A stretch of 25,375 nucleotides of DNA from Flavobacteriales bacterium (GTDB taxonomy: Bacteria > Bacteroidota > Bacteroidia > Flavobacteriales > TMED113), in the NCBI GenBank assembly GCA_002696965.1, contig NZUB01000018.1, forward strand, positions 1 through 25,375. Direction: 5' to 3'. Under the pieces are notes generated by a model. It was not told where the DNA came from, did no database searches, and saw only the letters and a list, made by a program, of their open reading frames with translations. Positions 1 through 7,947 of this stretch are shown here, in pieces (position 1 is the stretch's first letter; each line of letters begins with the position of its first letter). The position numbers and the translations under genes were made by a program.

Positions 1-854
1 AAAATTACAGAACCTTATTAAAACAAACTCATCATATTTCCAGAAGCTATAATAGGCTTTTGTTTTTTTTATCTTCCAATAACTTCAATCAACTGGTTAG
101 GAGAGTATATCATTTAAAGCAAATAGAGCAAACGGGAAGGCAACATTTTGAAAACATTCAGCAAACACAAATAGAGATTGAAACCAAAAAAAAACAAATA
201 ATAAATAAAAAAATAAAACAAAGAGAAGTAGCTTTTAAAAAAAAGCAAGAGTTAGTTTTATTATCTAAATCAAGAATATCAAAACAGAAAACTATAAGTT
301 TTTTAGAAAACAAAGAAGACTCACTTAACAAGGCATTATTAGTCAAACAGAAAGAAACAAAAAACATAACAAATGCAATAATGCTGATATTAGAAAAACA
401 AAAAGAAAATGAAAAGCTAACTCCAGAGTTAACATTAATTTCAAAAAATTTTTTTGAAAATAAAGGGAGGTTGCCATGGCCTGTAAAAAGGGGATCTATT
501 ATTAGTAGATTTGGTGAAGTTCCCCACCCGGTTCTTTCGGGCATAACAACCATGAATAATGGAGTTGAAATAGCAACTAATGATAAATATGTAAGATCTG
601 TTTTTGAAGGTGAAGTCACAAAAATCATTGTTCTACCTAATGGTTTAAAGGTTGTTATTATTCGTCACGGAATTTATTTAACAGTGTATTCTAATTTGTT
701 GGAAACAGATGTTTTAAAAGGTCAAAAAATAAAAACTAAACAAATTATTGGCATACTGTATGACAATGAAAAAAAAGAAAGAAATGTAATTGGGTTCCAA
801 ATTTGGCATGATCGTGAAAAATTAAATCCAACTCATTGGCTGACGGGCTATTAA
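1..854 (+). CDS. EnvC-like murein hydrolase activator, degenerate LytM/M23 domain (5' end outside window)
   Basis: The reading frame is open to the left edge (first full codon at 3), so this is the C-terminal part of a longer protein; the TTG at 60 is internal. The upstream part (to about 470) is Lys/Gln/Glu-rich and coiled-coil-like, as in EnvC. A LytM (peptidase M23) domain follows from about 477 to the stop. All zinc ligands expected of an active LytM enzyme appear to be replaced: the HxGxD motif reads NNGVE, the YxHL position reads YSNL, and the HxHFEI motif reads VIGFQIW. Family knowledge: EnvC/NlpD proteins with such sites are not peptidases; they activate periplasmic N-acetylmuramoyl-L-alanine amidases at division. 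I infer that role here. It ends 40 nt before tatA, and the following genes are also envelope genes. Confident in the family, less in the exact partner. Confidence 0.87.
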   Translation, partial: NYRTLLKQTHHISRSYNRLLFFLSSNNFNQLVRRVYHLKQIEQTGRQHFENIQQTQIEIETKKKQIINKKIKQREVAFKKKQELVLLSKSRISKQKTISFLENKEDSLNKALLVKQKETKNITNAIMLILEKQKENEKLTPELTLISKNFFENKGRLPWPVKRGSIISRFGEVPHPVLSGITTMNNGVEIATNDKYVRSVFEGEVTKIIVLPNGLKVVIIRHGIYLTVYSNLLETDVLKGQKIKTKQIIGILYDNEKKERNVIGFQIWHDREKLNPTHWLTGY

Positions 855-894
855 AATTTAAAAATCTTTGTTACTTTAGATAAAAATTTCGAAT

Positions 895-1104
895 ATGAAT
901 ACAGTATTTTTTACATTAGCTATATTGGGCTTACCGGGTGGAGGAGAATGGATTATAATTGCATTAGTTATTTTAGTATTATTTGGTGGGCGTAAAATAC
1001 CTGAACTTATGAAAGGGCTCGGAAGTGGTATAAAGGAGTTTAAGAAGGCAAGCAAGGAAGATTCGTCAATTGAAAACAATAAAGACCAGGAGATTAAAGA
1101 TTAA
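895..1104 (+). CDS. tatA: Sec-independent translocase subunit TatA/TatE
   Basis: A 69-residue protein with the full TatA plan: a short N-terminal membrane helix (about residues 4-29, ending in the Phe-Gly-Gly hinge), then an amphipathic helix containing the family's KIPELMKGLG segment and GIKEFKKA, then a short charged tail (SIENNKDQEIKD). TatA oligomers form the pore that exports folded twin-arginine proteins across the inner membrane. The hydrophobic segment carries GGGEW just before the helix core, as is usual in Bacteroidota TatA. The ATG is preceded by an AT-rich stretch without an evident Shine-Dalgarno sequence. The stop codon directly abuts the next reading frame, so gatA is probably translated from the same message. 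No TatC or TatB is in the window. Confidence 0.95.
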   Translation: MNTVFFTLAILGLPGGGEWIIIALVILVLFGGRKIPELMKGLGSGIKEFKKASKEDSSIENNKDQEIKD

Positions 1105-2505
1105 TTGGTTTTGAAAAATTATTATTCTTTTAAAGATATACAGGGTGACCTGTGTAGAGGTGAGATTACTTGTCAAAAGCTTGTTCAGGGCTATCTAGAT
1201 AACATATCTAAACACTCTAAACTAAACGCTTTTGTTGAGGTATATAAAGAAGAATCAATTAAAAGAGCAAAAGAGATCGATAGTAAAATTATTCAAAAGA
1301 AATCTGGCAAATTAGCGGGCCTCGTTATTGGCATTAAAGATAATATATGTTATAAAAATCACGAATGTTCAGCTGCATCCAAAATTTTAAAAGGTTTTAA
1401 ATCGCCATATTCTGCAACAGTTATTAAAAGAGTATTAGCAGAAGATGCTATTATTTTAGGAAGATTAAATTGTGATGAATTTGCAATGGGCTCAAGTAAT
1501 GAGAACTCGATTTATGGCCCAACTCGAAACCCTATTAACATAGATTTTGTGCCTGGTGGGTCTTCAGGTGCATCTGCATCTGCTGTTAAAGCTAATTTAT
1601 GTCAAATTGCCTTAGGATCTGATACTGGCGGTTCAATCAGGCAGCCCTCCGCATTTTGTGGCACTATTGGTCTAAAGCCAACTTATGGGCTTGTTTCAAG
1701 ACACGGCTTAATTGCTTACGCTTCTTCCTTTGATCAAATTGGCCCAATTGCAAAATCAATCTATGATATAAAATTAATAATGAATATTATTTCAGGCCAA
1801 GATGAATTTGATAGTACTTGCTCGGCGAAGGATTTTGCATCACAAAAAACATTAACTAGAAAAAAAAGAAAGTTTGCGGTTCTAAAAGAGGCTATAGAAT
1901 TTAAGGGTATAAATCCAGGAATTAAAAACGAGTTTACCAAAATGGTAGATTCGTTAAGATTAGAGGGGCATCAAATTAGTTACATAAGTTTACCTTTATT
2001 AGAATATCTTGTGCCATGTTATTACATATTAACTACAGCAGAAGCGTCTTCCAATCTTTCCCGTTATGATGGGGTAAAATATGGTTATCAACATAATGAT
2101 GGATTAATAAGTACCACTAGAAGCAAGGGATTTGGAAAAGAGGTGAAACGAAGAATTCTTCTAGGAACCTATGTGTTAAGCGAAGGATATTATGAAGATT
2201 TTTATATAAAAGCTCAAAAAATTAGAAGGTTAGTACAGAAACAAACCAATAAAATTTTATCAAAGCACGATTATATTTTGCTTCCAACCACTCCAAATCT
2301 ACCCTTTAAAATTGGTGATAAAAATATAAGTCCAGTCCAGCGTTATTATGAAGATGTTTTTACTGTACATGCGAATTTATCAGGACATCCAGCGCTATCA
2401 TTTCCTTTGGGAGAAGTGGAGGGTGGATTTAGGGCTTCCGCTCAAATAATTGGAAATTTTTTTTCAGAAAAGGATATTTTAAATACTACGGAAAATGTTA
2501 TTTAA
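1105..2505 (+). CDS. gatA: Asp-tRNA(Asn)/Glu-tRNA(Gln) amidotransferase subunit A
   Basis: Amidase-signature protein of 466 residues, the normal GatA length. The Ser-cisSer-Lys catalytic triad is visible: Lys78 in GIKDN, Ser153 in GGSSGAS and Ser177 in GSDTGGSIRQPS, matching the family spacing (Lys79/Ser154/Ser178 in the well-studied enzyme). GatA hydrolyses glutamine and passes the ammonia through the GatCAB complex to misacylated Glu-tRNA(Gln) or Asp-tRNA(Asn). GatB and GatC are not in the window; GltX at 21531 would supply Glu-tRNA(Gln) if it is non-discriminating (inference). The start is uncertain: TTG at 1105 immediately after the tatA stop, or TTG at 1111, which gives an MKNYYSF N-terminus closer to relatives. 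There is no ATG nearby. The 3' end overlaps the next gene by 11 nt. Confidence 0.95.
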   Translation: MVLKNYYSFKDIQGDLCRGEITCQKLVQGYLDNISKHSKLNAFVEVYKEESIKRAKEIDSKIIQKKSGKLAGLVIGIKDNICYKNHECSAASKILKGFKSPYSATVIKRVLAEDAIILGRLNCDEFAMGSSNENSIYGPTRNPINIDFVPGGSSGASASAVKANLCQIALGSDTGGSIRQPSAFCGTIGLKPTYGLVSRHGLIAYASSFDQIGPIAKSIYDIKLIMNIISGQDEFDSTCSAKDFASQKTLTRKKRKFAVLKEAIEFKGINPGIKNEFTKMVDSLRLEGHQISYISLPLLEYLVPCYYILTTAEASSNLSRYDGVKYGYQHNDGLISTTRSKGFGKEVKRRILLGTYVLSEGYYEDFYIKAQKIRRLVQKQTNKILSKHDYILLPTTPNLPFKIGDKNISPVQRYYEDVFTVHANLSGHPALSFPLGEVEGGFRASAQIIGNFFSEKDILNTTENVI

Positions 2506-3718
2506 ACAGCATTATAGACTATATATCATTATTTTGATTATTTTTTTAGGAGATTCAGCTTTATCCCAAAATGAAAGATCTGTGCCAGCATTTTCGGAGG
2601 ACCATTTTTTATTATATGACACTATGTTTATAGATTTTAATTTACCAGCAATCAAAATGCAAGCAAAGGAAAACTTTGACGAAGATGTTGTTAGATTGAG
2701 ATTAGACTCTTTAAATAAGTTAACACCCATTAATTTAACATATAATAAGACAGTGGGTCAATTCATCAAATTTTATTTACAACAAAGGCCTGAGCAGGTG
2801 TCCAAACTACTTGCACTTTCCGATTATTATTTCCCTGTTTTTGAAGAGTATCTAGATAAAAATACAATGCCACTAGAACTTAAGTACCTTCCTATTATTG
2901 AATCTGCTTTAAATCCAAATGCAAAATCTCCTGCGGGAGCTGTGGGTTTGTGGCAATTTATGTATTATACGGCGAAGGAATATGGACTGCGCATAAATTC
3001 TTATTTAGATGAAAGAAAAGATATATATAAATCAACAGATGCAGCATGTAGGTATTTAATAAAAGCATATAAGGTTTTCAATGATTGGGAGTTATCACTT
3101 GCGTCATACAATTGTGGCAGAGGAAATGTCACTAAGGCTCTTCGAAGGTCTGGGGGTAAACTCAATTATTGGGAGGTTCGACCATTTTTACCCAGAGAAA
3201 CCAGAAATTATATTCCAGCATTTATTTCTATAGTATATGTGATGAATTACGCGACTCACCATGGTATTTATCCAGACACAAGCTATAATTTTAATCGCTA
3301 CAAAACGGACTCTGTTTATTTAAAAAAACCAGTAAAAATTTCACACCTTGCAAAGGTTCTAGATATAGATGAAAAAACACTAGAGAAGTTAAATCCAGTT
3401 TATAGAAACAAGCTAGTACCTTATAAAAATGGCGAGAAATTTCATGTTATATTACCAGACTATAAATGGGGGGTCTTTTTAAATAATGAAGATAGCATTT
3501 ATAGTGTTTTAGCAGAAATGGAGGAATTGGAAAATTTAGAATATCCAATTTTTAGTGATATAGAAAAAGTCAAACACGTAGTTAAAAGAGGTGATTATCT
3601 AGGTCGAATTGCTCGAATATATAAATGTAAGGTTTCTGACATAATGATGTGGAATGATTTAAAATCCACAAAAATTCGAGAGGGCCAAAAATTGTATATT
3701 TATCAAACTATTAAATAG
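2495..3718 (+). CDS. MltD-like membrane-bound lytic transglycosylase with LysM domain
   Basis: A 407-residue exported protein. Residues 1-25 form a signal peptide ending near ALSQ. An SLT lytic-transglycosylase domain spans about 120-255: the catalytic Glu136 lies in LPIIESALNP, followed by GAVGLWQF (148-155) and ASYNCGRGNV (203-212), the hallmark motifs of the family. Residues about 277-322 resemble a worn LysM repeat, and a clear LysM domain covers about 360-404 (VKRGDYLGRIARIYKC onward). Such enzymes cleave the glycan strand of peptidoglycan and leave 1,6-anhydro-MurNAc ends; LysM binds the glycan. The ATG lies inside the end of gatA (11-nt overlap), so translation is likely coupled. Together with the EnvC-like protein and DUF4837 it makes up a cell-wall group. 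Confidence 0.93.
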   Translation: MLFKQHYRLYIIILIIFLGDSALSQNERSVPAFSEDHFLLYDTMFIDFNLPAIKMQAKENFDEDVVRLRLDSLNKLTPINLTYNKTVGQFIKFYLQQRPEQVSKLLALSDYYFPVFEEYLDKNTMPLELKYLPIIESALNPNAKSPAGAVGLWQFMYYTAKEYGLRINSYLDERKDIYKSTDAACRYLIKAYKVFNDWELSLASYNCGRGNVTKALRRSGGKLNYWEVRPFLPRETRNYIPAFISIVYVMNYATHHGIYPDTSYNFNRYKTDSVYLKKPVKISHLAKVLDIDEKTLEKLNPVYRNKLVPYKNGEKFHVILPDYKWGVFLNNEDSIYSVLAEMEELENLEYPIFSDIEKVKHVVKRGDYLGRIARIYKCKVSDIMMWNDLKSTKIREGQKLYIYQTIK

Positions 3719-3725
3719 TTGCAAG

Positions 3726-4715
3726 TTGACAAAAGCACAACAATACATTATTATTTCAATAATTGTTTTCTTCGGAGTGTTTTTTTGGCTGTCAAAATTA
3801 CAATTACAATCAGAATTGCCAAATGCAATAGGCGACCCATTGGAGCTGGTTGTTGTTAGAGATTCAGATGCCCATACAAATAGATTTTACCAAACTATAA
3901 AAAACCTTTTAAATACGGATTTAGGTCCGTCACCTCAGCCAGAAAGCATTTTAAGTATTATTGAAATAGAAAACAACAAATTCACAGGGATATTACAAAG
4001 ACACCATAATATTCTTATTATCACAAAATCAGATAATTTTAATATTAAATTTGAAAATGATGTGTTTGCAAAGAATCAGACAGTTATAATAATATCATGT
4101 AACTCAGAGCATGAATTGATTTCAAATGAAGAAAAAATTCGTCAACTACATGAAGAAATTAAAACTGTTGAAATCAATCGGCTAATTACATCTATTGAAA
4201 AGAAAAACAACAATAACTTAAAAAACAAAATTTTAGAGAATCATAATGTCTCCATGCTTGTTCCAAACGGTTTTTTTTTAGCACACCTTGAAAAGGGTTT
4301 AACTTGGATACGAAGAGAAACAAATAAGTTAAGTCAGGGGGTTTTTTTAGCTAATATACCCCCAGAAATGGAACAACTTTTTTTCACCCAAACCTCTATT
4401 GCTATAGACTCTATGATAAGGCCCCATATATTGGGCCCCATTTCAGGATCTTATATGATTACAGACAAAAATGCTCCAGTAAAAAAAGACACTATTTCTA
4501 TCAATGGCATAGAGATGATAAAACAGCAATCTTTATGGCGCATGAAAAATGATTTTATGGGTGGTATATATGTAAGTTATATTTTTCATGGATCATCACA
4601 AGTAGAACCCTTTATTATATACACTTATTTATATTCTCCGGGGGAACCTAAAAAAACACCATTAATTCAATTGGATGCAATAGTAAGAACTCTTAGCTTT
4701 AAAAGCTATAATTAA
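3726..4715 (+). CDS. DUF4837 family envelope protein
   Basis: A 329-residue protein of the Bacteroidota family DUF4837, recognised by PNAIGDPLELVVV (32-44), the FTGILQRHHNILII stretch (86-99) and a central IRRETNKLSQGVFL segment. Function unknown. Residues 6-22 form one hydrophobic helix (membrane anchor or uncleaved signal). I see no lipobox cysteine, although many relatives I recall are lipoproteins. The chosen start is TTG at 3726, 7 nt after the previous stop; no ATG lies before the hydrophobic segment, so the non-ATG start is needed to include it. It sits last in the envelope operon behind the lytic transglycosylase, so a cell-envelope role is likely but unproven. Its last 17 nt overlap the 3' end of the convergent TonB-receptor gene. 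Confidence 0.85.
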   Translation: MTKAQQYIIISIIVFFGVFFWLSKLQLQSELPNAIGDPLELVVVRDSDAHTNRFYQTIKNLLNTDLGPSPQPESILSIIEIENNKFTGILQRHHNILIITKSDNFNIKFENDVFAKNQTVIIISCNSEHELISNEEKIRQLHEEIKTVEINRLITSIEKKNNNNLKNKILENHNVSMLVPNGFFLAHLEKGLTWIRRETNKLSQGVFLANIPPEMEQLFFTQTSIAIDSMIRPHILGPISGSYMITDKNAPVKKDTISINGIEMIKQQSLWRMKNDFMGGIYVSYIFHGSSQVEPFIIYTYLYSPGEPKKTPLIQLDAIVRTLSFKSYN

Positions 4716-7188
4716 TAGCAAAAATTAAATTTCTTCCAGCAGCACTAACCCCAGAGCCAAAAGTTTTATAGTGAGCATCTAAGATGTTGTCGCATCCAAT
4801 TTGTAAATCAAAAGAGTTGTTTATTTTATATTTAATATAAAAATTTAACGTCCACCACCCAGGACTTCCCGCCCAATTTTCCTCTCCGTTTACTGTATTT
4901 ATTAAGGGGGTCTCGTCTATATTGTCTACTCCCGCCTCGTCAAAATCGTTTGCGGGTTTATGGCCCGCATAAAGGCACAGTAGTTTTAGTTTAAATAGAT
5001 TTATATTTTTGGATATTTCAAATTTTCCAAAAAAAGGAGGGATATGAGCAATGGGACCAGATTCTGATTCATGACTCAATCCTTTGATAATATTAAAATC
5101 ACCATTTATTTCACATCCCATTAAATTCCCGTAATAGCCAAGGGTGGCCCCATAAATACTTAAGTGACCGTCAATATTCTGATTTGCAAAAGTATATACC
5201 GGGATGTCGTCGTATTCAACCATGTTAGCCCAAAATGGGATTCCGTTTACATCTGGGTTTAAATTTATTTTTAGAGAATCTTTTATAATTGCATTTTGAA
5301 TTTGAGTGTAAAAGCCCACACCATATAATGTAAATTTATTATTAAAGGTTTTGGATATGTAAACTTCTTGAGATAGTGAGTATTCGGGCTTTAGCTCTGC
5401 ATTGGGAATTGTAAGAATATCCCCCTTTTTAAACACCTTTAACATGTCATCTACATTTGGTGTATGAAAACCTCTTGCTGTTACAGAGCTAATTTTCCAT
5501 GAATCATTCGGATAGTACAATAACTTAATATTTCCTGAAACAATATGGTTTTTAGATGATAAATTGAGACCCTCAATATTGGCAACAGGCCTGTTCATGG
5601 AGTCGGGATATGCTCCTTGAATATGTGAGAATGTGTATCGTATTCCGGTTTCTAATTGTAGCTTATGTGAAAATCTGTGCAAGATGTTACTATAAATTGC
5701 TGAACTAAACAGCTTTGACCCCTCTGGGGGATATCGGGTGTCTCCAACTCCCCATGTGTTTTCTCCGTTTGAATCAGCTTCTGAACGCACATTGTTGTAA
5801 ATAGTTTCAGAGCCAAAGTGTAATTTTTTCTTTCTAAAATTAGTATTAAAACTGTAAACATTGACAGTTTCATATTGATGTGTGGGGGGATCATAATCCG
5901 TCCCGTCACCATTTAGATAATTAAGATAATCATCCATATACCATTTGTGTCTGGATTCATTTATTTTTTGGTAGGCAACTATAAATTCAGACTTGTCAAA
6001 ATAAGTATCAAAACCTGTAAGTTTTAAGCTACTAAATAAACGTTTTTGCGGCCCATAGTAATATGAATGAAATTCTAGGTGTTCTCCAGCAACACATTGG
6101 CCAGAATCATCAAAAACACAACCTATATTACCATCATTTAATTTGTCAAATCTAGGGACATTAGAAGAGTTTGAGTATTGAAAATTAGATGTTACTCTCC
6201 AATTGGAGTCTAACTTAATTGTAGTTTTGTTAAAAAAATCATATTGACTATACCCTGTTCCTTTTTGTATTTCAGGAGTTTGATTACATTGTATACCATT
6301 GTCATCTATGTAGTGATGCACAAGCCCCCAGTCTTCATAGCCATGGGGTCTCCAACTCCCCATTTTAAGATCACCAAAATTTTTAATAGACACGTTGCTT
6401 ATAGTAGCATAATTAGGTGTCTCATAGCTAGAAAAAAAATTATTTTTTATACCGCTATATGCACTACTGTAAGAAGATGTGACCCCCCCGCTCCATTTAT
6501 AAGGGTTTCTAAAGTAAACTTCTTTTGTTTTCATACTAATAGTTCCACCCAAGGCATCACTTCCATATAAAACTGAGCTTGGTCCGAATATAATTTCAAT
6601 ATCTTCTAGCATGTTTTCATCAATCGTTATTATGTTTTGTAAGTGGCCAGATCTATAAATTGCATTATTAAGTCTTACACCATCTATCATTAAGAGAACC
6701 TTATTAGCTTCAAAACCACGAATATTTGGGCTTCCGCCCCCTAGTTGACTTTTCTGAACACTGATACCCCCCTTTTTTTCTAATAGATCTGCGTTAGTTG
6801 CTACGTTTAATTCACGAATTTCAGAATTAGAAATAAAGATTTTTTTTTCAGCAACATTTTTAATATTATCACTGTTTTTACTTTCGTTTAACTCAACAGT
6901 ATGTAATAGTTTATAACTTTGAATAAGTTGTATTTTAGAGGCAATTAACTTTTTGGTTAATTTTTTTTCCACGTAATTCGGGTGTTGCATTGTCAAGATT
7001 TCATTTTTCTTGAATCTACTTAAATTAACAAATCCTTCGGAATTAGAAAGTGCACTTTTAGTCTTTTTGGAATTGAAAACAGCGACATTTGAGATGGGGT
7101 TATTTGTTTCATCTAAAATTAGCACTTCTTGCCCTAAAAATTTCATATTAATCAATAATATGCAACATATTAATAACCGACATATCAT
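4699..7188 (-). CDS. TonB-dependent outer-membrane receptor
   Basis: An 829-residue receptor. Residues 1-20 are a signal peptide (hydrophobic, ending FLGQ). Residues about 21-95 look like a carboxypeptidase-regulatory-like N-terminal domain. The plug is at about 115-225, with SPNIRGFEANKVLLMIDGVR (153-172), YRSGHLQN (178-185) and FGPSSVLYGSDALGG (201-215). The rest is a beta-barrel rich in aromatic residues, ending in the typical terminal Phe (NLIFAINYSF). The plug resembles haem/haemoglobin-type receptors, but substrate assignment is uncertain. Two short Cys-containing stretches (DDNGIQCNQ and CVFDDSGQC) probably lie in extracellular loops. It is 44 nt downstream of recO on the same strand. 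No siderophore, SusD or haem-handling gene is adjacent. A G7 run (6483-6489) lies in the coding sequence. Confidence 0.92.
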   Translation of the reverse strand: MICRLLICCILLINMKFLGQEVLILDETNNPISNVAVFNSKKTKSALSNSEGFVNLSRFKKNEILTMQHPNYVEKKLTKKLIASKIQLIQSYKLLHTVELNESKNSDNIKNVAEKKIFISNSEIRELNVATNADLLEKKGGISVQKSQLGGGSPNIRGFEANKVLLMIDGVRLNNAIYRSGHLQNIITIDENMLEDIEIIFGPSSVLYGSDALGGTISMKTKEVYFRNPYKWSGGVTSSYSSAYSGIKNNFFSSYETPNYATISNVSIKNFGDLKMGSWRPHGYEDWGLVHHYIDDNGIQCNQTPEIQKGTGYSQYDFFNKTTIKLDSNWRVTSNFQYSNSSNVPRFDKLNDGNIGCVFDDSGQCVAGEHLEFHSYYYGPQKRLFSSLKLTGFDTYFDKSEFIVAYQKINESRHKWYMDDYLNYLNGDGTDYDPPTHQYETVNVYSFNTNFRKKKLHFGSETIYNNVRSEADSNGENTWGVGDTRYPPEGSKLFSSAIYSNILHRFSHKLQLETGIRYTFSHIQGAYPDSMNRPVANIEGLNLSSKNHIVSGNIKLLYYPNDSWKISSVTARGFHTPNVDDMLKVFKKGDILTIPNAELKPEYSLSQEVYISKTFNNKFTLYGVGFYTQIQNAIIKDSLKINLNPDVNGIPFWANMVEYDDIPVYTFANQNIDGHLSIYGATLGYYGNLMGCEINGDFNIIKGLSHESESGPIAHIPPFFGKFEISKNINLFKLKLLCLYAGHKPANDFDEAGVDNIDETPLINTVNGEENWAGSPGWWTLNFYIKYKINNSFDLQIGCDNILDAHYKTFGSGVSAAGRNLIFAINYSF

Positions 7189-7232
7189 AAACCCAGTGTT
7201 TTTTTTAATATTTTATCAAAAATCATACCAAT

Positions 7233-7940
7233 TTAAATTAATTCTTTAATCACTTCTATTGATTTTAGAGACCTTAGGCTGGAAAGATGTGTTGAGATAT
7301 ATTTTATAATATACTTAAAAACAGAATCATTCATCCGGGGGCTTATTTCATAGTCTTTTAAATCATCAAATTCCATCTCACATAGTTTTTTAATTACTGT
7401 GCTTTCTGAGGCGGGCACTACGAACTTACTATGCATATTAGTGTTTTCATATGGAACAAAAACCCCATCTTGGATATTTAACAAACAAGAGTTGCTGTTC
7501 GAAATTATTGGGTTAATACCAGCGATTTTACAAAACTTCATTAAAAATAAATTTATAAAACCCTTATAGTTAGAGTTTGTTTTATCTAACCAAATTAAAC
7601 TATTTACAACGAAGTCATATAGTTCGATGTTTTTTTCCGTTAATAGTTGGCTTAAAATTTCACATAATATAATGGATGTGTTAAGTTTTTGATTATTAAA
7701 AATTAAATCAGCATATGCATATTCGACCGAAGACTCTTTAACGTAATACAGAGATCTATTATTAGAATGTTTATATGTAATGTCAGCAATTGTTAGAAGT
7801 TGAGAAAGAATAATTTGTTCTTTAGTTTTTCTAACTATCAAGCCAATTACGCCAAAATCACGAGTATATATATTTGCAATAAACTTAGAGTCTTTATACT
7901 TAGTGACCCTTAGAACAATTCCTTTAGATGTTTTAAACAT
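7233..7940 (-). CDS. recO: DNA repair protein RecO
   Basis: A 235-residue protein with the RecO layout: an N-terminal OB fold (KGIVLRVTKYKDSKFIANIYT, then GVIGLIVR) followed by a helical C-terminal domain (FINLFLMKFCKIAGINP). RecO works with RecR to load RecA onto SSB-coated single-stranded DNA in the RecFOR pathway. The four-Cys zinc site found in some RecO proteins is not recognisable: only isolated cysteines occur around CKIAGINP and SCLLNIQDGVF. The ATG start at 7940 gives the usual MFKTSKGIVLR N-terminus. It lies 7 nt downstream of porZ and so is probably cotranscribed with it. As I recall, porZ-recO adjacency is common in Bacteroidota; that is memory, not something checked here. Confidence 0.93.
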   Translation of the reverse strand: MFKTSKGIVLRVTKYKDSKFIANIYTRDFGVIGLIVRKTKEQIILSQLLTIADITYKHSNNRSLYYVKESSVEYAYADLIFNNQKLNTSIILCEILSQLLTEKNIELYDFVVNSLIWLDKTNSNYKGFINLFLMKFCKIAGINPIISNSNSCLLNIQDGVFVPYENTNMHSKFVVPASESTVIKKLCEMEFDDLKDYEISPRMNDSVFKYIIKYISTHLSSLRSLKSIEVIKELI

Positions 7941-7947
7941 TGAAAAA

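Noticed and set aside
4699..7188. SusC-type starch/glycan receptor
   Set aside because: No SusD-like gene next to it, and the plug motifs and length (829 residues) fit a smaller receptor of haem/metal type better than the ~1000-residue SusC group.
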